Below, piece by piece: positions 27,701 through 39,900 of a DNA stretch of 64,000 nucleotides (position 1 is its first letter; each line of letters opens with the position of its first letter). The position numbers and the translations under genes were made by a program. The stretch is from Sweltsa coloradensis (lineage: Eukaryota > Arthropoda > Insecta > Plecoptera > Chloroperlidae): NCBI GenBank assembly GCA_024449915.1, contig JAMZAV010000008.1, positions 62,001 to 126,000 on the forward strand, given 5' to 3'. The notes under the pieces were generated by a model. That model was not told the origin of the DNA. It was given only the letters and a program-made list of their open reading frames with translations, and searched no databases.

Positions 27701-30700
27701 CTTCTTAGACATCTTAAAAATCTTCACGAGACATGAATGTATTCTGCACGCTCGTAAGTACTATCATTAATTTGCACAACGCTCTGGAGAAAAATTGAAA
27801 TTACATATGCAAATTCTAAAATGCACAAAACACTGACATTTTTATACAGACCAACAAGTCGACGCACCGGAAGCTCACGATGTGTGCTCCAGATGCGTCG
27901 AATTTGCTTAAAGATGGTGTATAGTAATGTTTATTACATAAAGCAATTCTGTTATTTGAATGTTCTTTAATATAAAAATGTCAGTTTTTGTGCATTAATT
28001 CGATATGTTATATCAAATTTTCTCCAGAGCGTTGTACAAAACAATGTGAGTTCTTACTAGCGTGATAATACATGAATGTCTCGTGAAGACTTAGTGGGTT
28101 ACTTTGAAATCATGTATAGGTCTAGTGATACACCTTAAGAGTCTTCACGAGACAATTATGACCTTGACACGCCCGTAAGCACTCAAATTCAAATGTACAA
28201 CGCTCCGGAGAAAAATTGAATCGATATACATGTATTCTAAAATGCACAAAACAAATATATTTTTATGCAGAAGAACATACAAACAGAATTAATTTATGTA
28301 AAAAAAACCTAGGTCAACGCGGCGGGAACAACCTCTTCTTTTTCCCGTTGCGTCGACTTTATGCGTAACAATGGTGAATAGTAGGGTTTATTACATACAT
28401 CAATTCTGTTTGTTGTATGTTCTTTGCATAAAAATATCTGTGTCTTGTGCATTTTAGAATTCTTGTATGTCGTTTCAGTTTTTCTCCAGAACGTTGTACA
28501 TCTGAATTTGAGTGCTTTCGAGCGTGCCGTGTACATGTCTGTCTCGTTAACACTATAAACTATAAACTGTAGCTAAAATACATAAATAACTCACTGTATT
28601 CGGGTTGAGCTTGCCGACTAAGAGCACCTTCTGAAGGAACTCAACGGGAGTAGCCACGTGGAGCTGGACATCGAACTCCGAGCTGCTACTGACACTGAGG
28701 AGGACCTCGACTCCCATAGCCCCTGTCGGCCACTTCACCTCCGCTACCAGATGTCGCTTGGCTTCGGAATACCCAAACCGACCGGTGATAGTATGGTACT
28801 TCTGAATCGGTGTAGTGATGTTGAACTGTAGCATGCTGTTCGTCAGCTGCTTCAGGTGACCTGCAATACAACATAGCAACATACAAACAACAAATTGTTA
28901 TTTTATTTATATTAAATTAAAACAAATTTCTAATTATACGAACGTTAATTAACTGTTTAAACCGTTTATTCAAGGCCAATATAAATTAAATTGACGCGGC
29001 TATCAAGAAAATGATGATGATGATATTATGAAATGGTGCATAATTATTCAATATTTTATAATTATATCATTAATCACCAATTAACTTCCATGCTAATTAA
29101 TAGGCAACAGACAACAGAATGTACTCGGGTCTTAAAATTTGTGTGGTAACGTAACAAGTACTCCCATATTTAATTAAGTTAATGGTTTAAAGAAAATCTC
29201 ATTGTCTTCAAACTATTGTGTGTGAAACAAGACAAATGAGAAAATTGCTGCATAGATAGTCTAACATACAAATTATCTGCGCAACCCATAACATTATAAA
29301 AAGTACACTTAAGAACAGGTCGTCTCTTTACTTGATGTGTATTATATCTATGTAAGTAGATTTATTAAGTTGTCCTCCTGTGTAAATCAGCTTTTTAACT
29401 GAATAGAATAGACGTTAAATAAATAAATAAAAAAAAATAAATTATTTATACTTCTTGGTGTATAAAAAACACATACAATCAGAACACAAATGTGTTTCCA
29501 TGTTTCAAGCGTACTCTGAACACACCTTCTACCGCCAGAGTGTACTCTTTCTTCTCCAGTTCTAGGTCTGCGACTCCCTTGATGTCCATGTCCTTGTTCA
29601 TGTAGACCTGGCTGATGAGCTGACCCTTCTTGTACCCCTCGAAGGGGGAGACCATCCGTACAACCCCTGTGAGGTTCGACCACTGCTCGCTCTCATCCAG
29701 CGTCCAGTCGCTACTCAGGGACATCTTCGCAGTAAGGTTGTACTGGAAGAGAGGACAGAAGTTATCATAATTGCCATAATATCTGCTGTGAAATTTAACG
29801 ACCTAGAAAGCTACGCATTTTTAAGCAGGTAAGACAGAAGAACCAATTCTATTAGGCGTTGTGAGAAATAGTTCGATGAACTAAATTCAAGATATACTAT
29901 TTTAGCATTGTGAGCACATACAAAGTGTATATATCGGCTAATGTGGCGTTGAAATTCAAGTAACTGAGCAATCTTTTAACTATAAGTAAGTTTTTAAGAC
30001 TTTTACTTTTTTACTCGTTTGATAACAACGAGAATGAATGAGATGCAAATAAAAATTCTACAATAACACAATAAAAACTTTGTTTAGGACCTCGTAAAAC
30101 CAAAATTAAATTCTTAGTTCATTCGTTTTTACATATTGATTTTAATACTATTTATTGCTAGAAAAATAAAATAATTAAAATGCGCTCTAAAAATATAATT
30201 TGAAGACGTTAAATAAGTGAGAGAAAAAATATCCGGTGCATTCGGTTTTGCAACGGTTAAAAATTGAATTTGGTGGAGGTGCCGGGTCAAACATTTGGAA
30301 GATTGTAACTAAAATAGCGTTTTTCTCTCGTAGGACAAGATGTGAAAAGGGTAATTTCTTTGCTTATTGTTTTATCATTTACATGTGCGTGAGCTCGACG
30401 TGTAGGTAACAACTGTGGTTTCCGTTATCAGGGCGGCTGATTAAGACATATTAAGAGATAATATAATTATTCAGCTAGGAAGTGTTCCTGTCCAGATCTC
30501 ATGGTGTTTGTAAATATTACGTGACGAACTGTGGTCTTATCATCTGACTAGTCACTAACTTTTTAGGTGAATAACCCGGAATAACGTTACATACATTATG
30601 TTTTCGTAAGAGTGAGTTAGGCCAGTAAGGATGAAACTGAGGAATTTAATCACAATAAAGAGGTAAGTTTGTACTAAAGATTCTTTACGAGTGTTTAGAA

Positions 30701-30895
30701 TTCACGGTCAATGCTTTTGGAGATCGTATTTTTGGCCTTTTGCTTGCACCGATCACAACCTGAAAGCGTCCTTCAATTTACAACATTTTGGAGGTTCTAC
30801 TAATTCTTTAGTAGCAACGGTTTTGTGTCTTAAGTAAGAAATAACGTCTCTGTTGTGAGAGATGGAGAGAGGGAGAGAGTGAGAAAGAGTGAGAG

Positions 30896-30935
<40 letters not shown>

Positions 30936-33900
30936 GTTTAGTCGAGGAGTGAATATTTCTATCAGAAGCTCATGTCATGTACCCCTCAAGGGTGGTTCAA
31001 AAGTGAAAAGAAAAAGTTAAGTTGAAAAGTTAAAATAAAGACGATAAAAAAGTTTTACGTTTTTCGACAGGATTTATTATACAAAACGAATTTTTATAAG
31101 AAGAGAACGTTGACAGTTTTAAATTAGCTTGTCAAAACTTTTGTATTCATAGTAAATGTAAGAAAATAAAAACTACATTAATTTTGGCGGAAATACGACT
31201 CAACCGAACGCTCGTTTTAACACTTTCTCCAGTAATTCAACTGATACTACAAAATGTAGGCCTACAATAATAATAGTCCATTGCATTATGGGAATATGGA
31301 AAAGACGAAAATTTTACATTTTTTAAATTAGCAATTTTGTTACCAAGTTTTGGGACATAAAAGGTAAAATGTCAGGTTTCAGTTTGAAGGTTGACGTTGA
31401 TTTATTACGAGCATGACCAATATATCACATTAATTGTCAAAACAATCTAACAGAATATCCCTTTCTTTAGAGTACCCACTCGATATTTTTTACTATTTTC
31501 CAATCATTTTTTACCTTTCTACGGCTAACCGACGACCTTGATAATGCCCTTAATCAGAGCACACACCCAAATACATGTGTAAGATACTACTGCATGTCGT
31601 AAAAATGGATGTGAACATAAAACGTTGCCAAAATGTAGGAGAAAATGCAATATTGACAAAATTGGCAATAATTGTGACCAAATTTTGGGTCATAAAAGGT
31701 CAAATGTTAGGATTTGATTTACTTCTTGATTTTTACAATTTTTAGCTAGTAAAATATACTAAAATTTAAAAAGAAAATATTGCAACCTTGAGAAATTTAT
31801 TTATTAAAATAGTTGTAATTTGACCTTTAACCCTGAATTTGGAGTAAAAAGCTGCCGCTGCCGCTGTCTGTAATGAATATTCGGAATCCTCTCTTCAAGA
31901 CCTTTCGAGTGATATGGTTAGCCTTTGCCCCAAATTTATACCCATATTCCCATATTGCAATGGACTTTATATTATGTAAATGATTACGCTGAAAATCAAG
32001 TAATTTGTTTGTTTGTTTGACAAACCGTTCACAGATGACTCACTGCAGGTACACTTTTCTAACACTTATCTGTAATAGGATGTTCGTATTATATTTGTTG
32101 CGATTCTGTTTGTGGTAGAAACTCCCTGACATGGATGAGACTTGTGGAATGTTGCTGAATATTGATGAGTTGAACTCGCAACGAAAGTCTTCCTTGGTGA
32201 TGGCGTACTCTCCAAAGACGTCTGCTGCTATGTGCTGGTTGTCCTGCCAGTAGACGCTGCCGTTGGCTCGGATGAGGTAGTCCTCGTAGTGCAGCCTGGT
32301 GACAACAGAGTATACATCGTTTAGTGGGAGATTTTTTAATAAATCAGCTTCGACCAACAAAAAAATGTATTCTTGTGGAAATTCAAGTTGTTAAGTAGAA
32401 TTGTTAACGTTAAAAACGTTGCCTCAATCACATGTTTTAACTTAACACCCACATGCTTACTCTATTGCAAAGATCTGCTTCTTAAACAACCTTGAACAGC
32501 TCATCTTTATCCAAATCGATATATCTCACGAAGTAAATTCTTGGTTATGTTCTTATGCATCATCGGCATGGTTGCCTTCACATCCCGAGTCTAAAATAGC
32601 ATCTTGGAATACGAAATAATACTATCTTATCATGTAATTTAGGATCACATTATTTTGGGAAGTTCTTCTTTGAATATTAATTAAATACCGTTCTGTCGGT
32701 AAGATTGTTTTGTTTTACCCTCCATTCAAAGAAGTTCGCTTCCAGTTCTCAAACGGAGTAAGAAGCTCAGAGTTGACCTTGATCAGCAGGAAGTCATTGT
32801 GTTCGTAGGACGTCTGAAGCTGTACCTCTATCACGTCTTTCGGGCTCCACTCTAAGTGTGCCGCGGACTCAAAGTTGTTGTCTAGAAAGTTGCAACATAT
32901 GATTTAGAATATTGTATTTTTATTCTTATTGGCAACTTTCGTTCAAAATAAATTCGTTTTACCAATGAAGAAAATAAACAACCAAATAAAATATTATCTG
33001 AACCATTCAAATTGCTGAATTGTTATTCCTGCATGGTTTATGGTACGATACTTTCTGAGTGTAACAAGCTAACAAATTACTTATTTTTGTCATCACTGAA
33101 ACATCATTGCGTAATGAATAAACGTGCAGTTTTGTAATAAAACAAAGAAACAAAGAAATTAAAGCCAAATACATATGGACACTCTTGTAAGAGTTTAATT
33201 TTTGCTTATTTAGTTATGTCAATTTTTGAAAATAAATAAATGAACAATACAAAATAAGAGAAAATAAAAAATAATCAAGTAAGGTTACCTTTCAGTGCAA
33301 ACAAGAAATTTCCCCTTAACAGTTCGTCCAGGTAATGAGACCATAAATCCCCCACTGTAGTTCATGTTCTCTGGGTGTGAGAACTCGAGGGAGGCTGCAA
33401 ACTTCTGTCCAGGGTCACGGTTAGCGTCCCACTTAACCTCAATGCCAGCCTCCTTCCGTTCAACCTTGTTCACCCCTCTCAATGCCAGGTGGATATCCCT
33501 GTACCTGTCTAGGTGAAGCTCCAATAACACCTGTCTTGCCTGCATCAGGTTCACTGATGTCGTCATAGAATACAATTTACCCTTGTAGTTCACCTCAAAG
33601 TAGCTTTCAAACGCTGTCGGAGACGGAGCAAGATGTTTTACCAACAGAGCGTACTTATCATTGTCGTAGTCGGCTTGCAAATCAATTCGTAATTCTTCGT
33701 CGTCTTTAAGAATTTTACAGTTAACTGCTACTTCATTGAAACTTGGTGATCTGATTAGAAGTTTTAGGTTATGACTGGTTGCTTTCTGTGAGCTCTTATC
33801 TTGATAGAGACCCTTAGCCGAGATGCTATGACCGCTGAACCAAGTGGCAGAAGACTCAATCTGGAAGAATTGCAAGTACACATAAGAAACACTGGTCGTC

Positions 33901-36900
33901 GGCAGTGTACAATAGAAAACACGTAATGAAACTTAGTAAATGTTAATTCAGCTCTAAAAACATTATTTTCCACACACAAAAATGGAAGTTATCACAATTA
34001 CATGTAGAAATGTTGCTTAATTGGTCTCCTGTACGCTTGATTTGAGCTAGTATAAGTGTTGTATACTATAAAGTAATCTCAGCCCATTAATTGCCCCTCG
34101 TTAACTTTTCAAAGGCTGAAGCAAACTTGCGAAATATTCTGACCTAGCAAAAAACTCTTAATTATTGTTCAACAACTCAACGCCAATAACCCATTATCGA
34201 GAGCTATTCGAATATTTTAGTGTTCTTAGTCTTTCTTCGCTAATCGCAGTAATCAAATTTCAAATATAATTTTTATGCTCAACCTTTCAGTCAAGTGATG
34301 GGGGGAGGGTGATGGGGACATTAAAGAACTCTTAATTAAGAAAGCTTAATCAGATACTTAAATTTGCTATAGAGAGAACGGAGTGATGTAGAATTCCTTA
34401 AGGTCACAAGATGAATGCGTTTGATTAAGAATCGAGTGAGTATACTTACATCGAACTCTCTAGGTGTTTTCTCCTGTATCCTCAAAGAGACCAGCATAGG
34501 AGTAAACGACGGTACTGAGATATTCAGCTTTGCATCCACAGAATAGAGCGCATTTGCAGGCATATCCAACTGCAGTGTCGCTATAATTTCTTTTCCAGTG
34601 GCGTATCTTATCAACGCCATCGTGTTAGTGCGTTGGCCGATTTCATGATAGTTAAAACTGAATTTTAAGTCTATATCACTTATTGGTTTAGTTATTATGA
34701 GGTACGTGTTCATTTTCTTCCCTTCTTGGGTACTGATAAATTTGAAAACTAGTTGCAGGGTTAGTTTGAAACGGTCATCAGCTTTGTCGGGGTTGGTGTT
34801 AATTTCAATTTTACAATCTACGTGGCCAAGCGCTTTCTGAAAACGTAAGTTTGAAAATATTAGAACATTTACTCGAAATACAAAATGTCTAAAAAGTAGC
34901 ATGTACAAATTTACGTATGTAAAAATACTTTTTTTTACAATTTTTGTATTTATGGAAATTTATGTTTTCTGATTTTAAAACATTACAAAATTTGAATGGA
35001 TGGTTGGCGATAATCTCAAATTAAATATCGATAAATGTAAATACATGATCATATCTACCAATGCTCAATTAAAAATACTGGTGTAAATACTCATAAGATA
35101 GAACAAAATGGTGAAGTGATCGAACAGGTCACTGAAATGAAATATTTAGGATTTGTTATTGATAATGAACTTAAGTTTGATAAACATATAAAATATATTG
35201 GAAAAAAAAATAGTAAAACGATAGGATTTTTGGGACGCATAGGTAAGTCCTTGTCCATGTGGTCTAAACAACTAGTTTATAACACTATTATTCAGCCTCA
35301 ATTTGACTACTGTGCCACTCTGTTATTGTTAGCTAATAAATCAGACCTGTCTCTTTTACAAAAACTTCAGAATTGAGGAAAGCTTATTATAATAGGATGT
35401 AACAAATATACACCAATATGTGCAATGCTCACTTACTTGGATTTTATGAATGTTGAAGGAAGGGTGCACTATTTGGCCTTAATCTTTATTAACAAACTGT
35501 TAAACAATATGCTGCCTGAATATTTAAAATGTAAAGTTGTTATGGTAAAAGATATACATTCACACAACACCAGGGCATGTTTTAATAATAATGTGTATAT
35601 TGAATTTAGGGGCAAAAGCGCATCAATGAAGTCGTTATTTGTGAACGGTATTAAACTTTATAATAAACTGCCAAATAACATTAGGGAATCTGACAATGTT
35701 GGATCTTTTAAAAGAAAGTGTAAATATTATATTATGAAAGGTAAATACATTTGATTGTTATTATTTTGTGAAGGGTCAGGGCTATACATCTGAAAGTGTT
35801 GATTATGTCTGATTATTCTATTATTAAGTATGTATAAAGCATATTATATTCTGTATCGATAATAATAGCTGAACTCAGCTTATAATAAACGATTTTTATT
35901 ATTATTATTATTATTACATTAAAGATAATTGAACTGTAATACCCAGTTTATTAAATATTATTACAGAATACAGACTCATTGATGAAAAAATAAATTTTTA
36001 CATGCATCTTGCATTAGTAAAACAAACTTTCTAGAAAACTTTATTGATTTCATCCGCATGATGTTTGACGGGCATACCTGATACTTCATGGACGACTCGA
36101 AGTTGAACTGTTTGTAAGCTGAGGACTCCAGGGACAGCTCGCCGTGGACCACATGAAGTGTTCGCTGTGGCTTGTTACTCAGACTCGTCCTGATCTGCAC
36201 GTGCTCCTGAGCCTCCTCCCCAAACCTGTATTCCAAGGTCACGTCAGACATGATGGACACCTCCGACCTTCGTAGGTAGCCGTGCAGCTTCGTTGACAGC
36301 TTCTTCGTGTGGAATTCTAAGTTAACGTCACACTGGGCTATGTCCTTTTTCTCAACCCACTTTAGTGATCCTGCAATTGCAAGATTTGGATTACAATTTT
36401 GATTTTGGAGTCTCACTAATGGTGGGTCCCGGTGTATACAAAGAGTCTTCACTAGACAAATATGACCTTGACACGCCCGTAAGCACTCAAATTCAGATGT
36501 ACAACGCTCTGGAGAAAAATTGAAACGACATATGTGAATTCTAAAATGCACAATACACGGATATTTTCTATGTAGAAGAACATACAACAAACAGAATTGC
36601 TTTATGTAATAAACCCTACTATTCACCAATGAGCGTAAAGTCAACGTTATGGGAGCAACCTCTTCTTTTTCCCGTTGCGTCGACTTTATGCGTAACAATG
36701 GTACATAGTAGGGTTTATTACACACATCAATAATTATGTTTGTTGCATGTTGTTCAGCATAAAAATATCTGTGTCCTGTGCATTTTAGAATTCACGTATG
36801 ACGTATCAATTTTTCTCCAGGGCGTTGTACAACTGAATTTGAGTGCTTACGAGCGTGCCGTATACATGTCTGTCTCGTGAACACTCGGATATTGGGCCAC

Positions 36901-39900
36901 TAAAAACTGTACACAAAACCTCCTAAAATCCAAGATTGAGGCCTAAACTGATTGTTTCTCAAAGGGTCAAATTTGATTCATTTTTAGTTTTTACGCCAAT
37001 TAATTTTAGCATTACGTGCGAGCATTTTGTTCAGATTCTTTGGATAGGCTTCCGTAAAGAGAAGCAAAACAAGCACGGTAATAGCATCCATCAATAAAAC
37101 TGCTCTTTACAGGCAACGTCTTGTATTTGTGAAAACATTTACTTCTACCTGCGAGTGAGTTTGTCGATGAGTGGTGACTGATAGATGATATTAATCCATG
37201 CCCATTGCAGGATTCGAACCCTCGTCCCTTGGGGTCAAAGCTTCGTGCATACACCTCAACCATATAAGCCACCGCGATCCGATTTTTATATGCATTAATA
37301 TTATTAATAACATCTAGACACGCGTTCCACAGATGAAATCTTTCAACACCACTCCTCTGTCCGGGCAGAGTTGTCCTCACTCGAACAGGAAACATTTTAC
37401 CCCCGAAAAGAGCTCAACGCACGACGAGAATATATTTGTGAATCCTTCTTCAACTCTGTTGCTCAAGTAGCTTCAATCCCTAATATGGGTACTGCTTGTT
37501 GTAAATGTGTACTTATGTTTTATATAACGTGTTAGATATTCGAGAGGTTTTCTGGCCGACCATGCGTGTGTCACGTCTCAAGGTAAAAACCGAACTTGGC
37601 GCCACATCATGTAAGCTCATGTTGGTCACTACTAGAGGGCAGGGGCTGCCCTCCACCTCGACCATGCAAAGTGTTTCGGCCGGCCGGCTGTTCAGGTGTA
37701 ATGTTTCAAAGGCGCCGCCGCAAGGGTGCAAGTAAAGACAAGGAAGGAAAGTGAACCACTTTAAAATAAATGTTTTTCACATCATAACGCAACGTCTTCG
37801 TAGCACAGTGGTCAGTGCGTTGGACTCTTAATCCACAAGACGTGGGTTCGATCCCCACCGAAGACAACTTTTTTTACTTTCCAAAATTCGATAATGTTTC
37901 TAAAGCTTAATTTTCTAAGTGGATTGAAAGTTTATTTTTTCTTAAATTGATATAATCGAAAGTTATCCTATAAATAAGCTTGACTGACATTTAACATTAC
38001 ATGGCCTTCAACAAGGATGATACAGAATGATTTTGGTGGCCCTGGAATAATATTGACAGAGAAAATGTGCTATTGCCTGTGCTAGTTAAAAGAGTAAGCT
38101 TTAAGTTTCATAGGTTGGTGTGCACTCAATGAAACTAATATTTAGCAAGGCCGCTTCGCGAACGATTTTTCAACTCACGTTGATGGATGAGCTTTTTTAA
38201 ATTACGTTTTTAAGTGGGATCTCATTACTTTTTCTATAGTTGCTTGATATTACTTGTTAATTATACACCTGTTAAAGGCTTCCGAATTTTGACCAACTTT
38301 TTCAACTTTTCTTTCAAAAGGCACTACATCACCATAATCTTTATGTCAATGAAAATATGAACGTTTGTAGCCCCACCCGTTTGGTCAGAATCTGCCCAAA
38401 TGTCACGAAAATATCGTATTAAAGACCGGGAAAAAATCGTAAAAATACGATTTCGATGAGAAATATTTCTTCAAATGTCTCTTAAATCATAACTCATATA
38501 ATTTCAGTGATTATAAACGTTTCCATATAGTTGCATCTAGATCGGAGTAGCCGTTTGCCAAATATCACGAAATTATCTCATTTAAAATCGTATAAAATCG
38601 TAAAAGTACTATTATCATAATAAATATTTGATCGATTGTACCCAAAAATATGGCAAGTCTAAGTTCAGAGATTTCGAAGGTCTCCTCAAATTTTCATCAA
38701 GATCGCATATTCCGTTTGCCCGGTAGAGCGCGAAGAAACAGACAAAAATACAACCAACCAACCCCCCCCCCCCCCATCCAAAAAAAAAACGACCGAGCTA
38801 AATTTTTTCGCGGGGGTCAGTGAAATTGAACTCTCCGCTCCGCTCATCCAATTAGATAGTGGTACATGCCAGATAAATTTAATTCCGGGTACTGAAGGTA
38901 AACACGTAGAATAAATTCATAACCATCTTGAGCTAATTCTTTGGGCACAGAAAAAGTCAAAGTTGTACTTATGTGTATTTTACAGCAATTATTTTTCTTT
39001 CATTTACAAGAAAAAAAAATAGAAGGTTTACTCGGATATAAATTCAAACAACAATTTTAAGGATTCTCTCAATTTTACTCAAAATCAGGAGATGTAAGGG
39101 AAAACACATTCGTAAAAGCAAACGATCGTGTGCATACACCTCAACCATATAAGCCACCGCGATCCGATTATTATATGCATTCATATTATTAATAACAACT
39201 AGACACGCGTTCCACAGATGAAATCTTTCAACACCACTCCTCTGTCCAGGCAGAGTTGTTCTCACTTGAACAGGAAACATTTTACTCCCGAAAAGAGCTC
39301 AACGCACGACGAGAATATATTTGTGTATCCTTCTTCAACTCTGTTGCTCAAGTAGCTTCACTCCCTAATATGGGTGCTGCTTGTTGTAAATGTGCACTTA
39401 TGATTTATATAACGTGTTAGGTATTCGAGAGGTTTTCTGGCCGACCATCCGTGTGTACGTGTGTCACGTCTCACGTTAAAAACCGAACTTGGCGCCACAT
39501 CATGTAAGCTCATGTTGGTCACTGCTAGAGGGCAGGGGCTGTCCTCCACCTCGACCATGCAAAGTGTTTCGGCCGGCTGGCTGTTCAGGTGTAATGTTTC
39601 AAAGGCGCCGCCGCAAGGGTGCAAGTAAAGACAAGGAAGGAAAGTGAACCACTTTAAAATAAATGTTTTTCACGTCATAACGCAAGGTCTTCGTAGCACA
39701 GTGGTCAGTGCGTTGGACTCTTAATCCACAAGACGTGGGTTCGATCCCCACCGAAGACAACTTTTTTTACTTTCCAAAATTCGCTATTGTTTCTAAAGCT
39801 AAATTTTCCATGTGGATTGAAAGTTTATTTTTTCTTAAATTGATATAATCGAAAGTTATCCTATAAATAAGCTTGGCTGACATTTAACATTACATGGCCT

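Noticed and set aside
37505..37735. 76-codon plus-strand frame in the GC-rich part of the tandem unit, with its mirror on the minus strand
   Set aside because: Its equivalent in unit B is altered, and no protein family is recognisable; GC-rich repeats give long chance frames.
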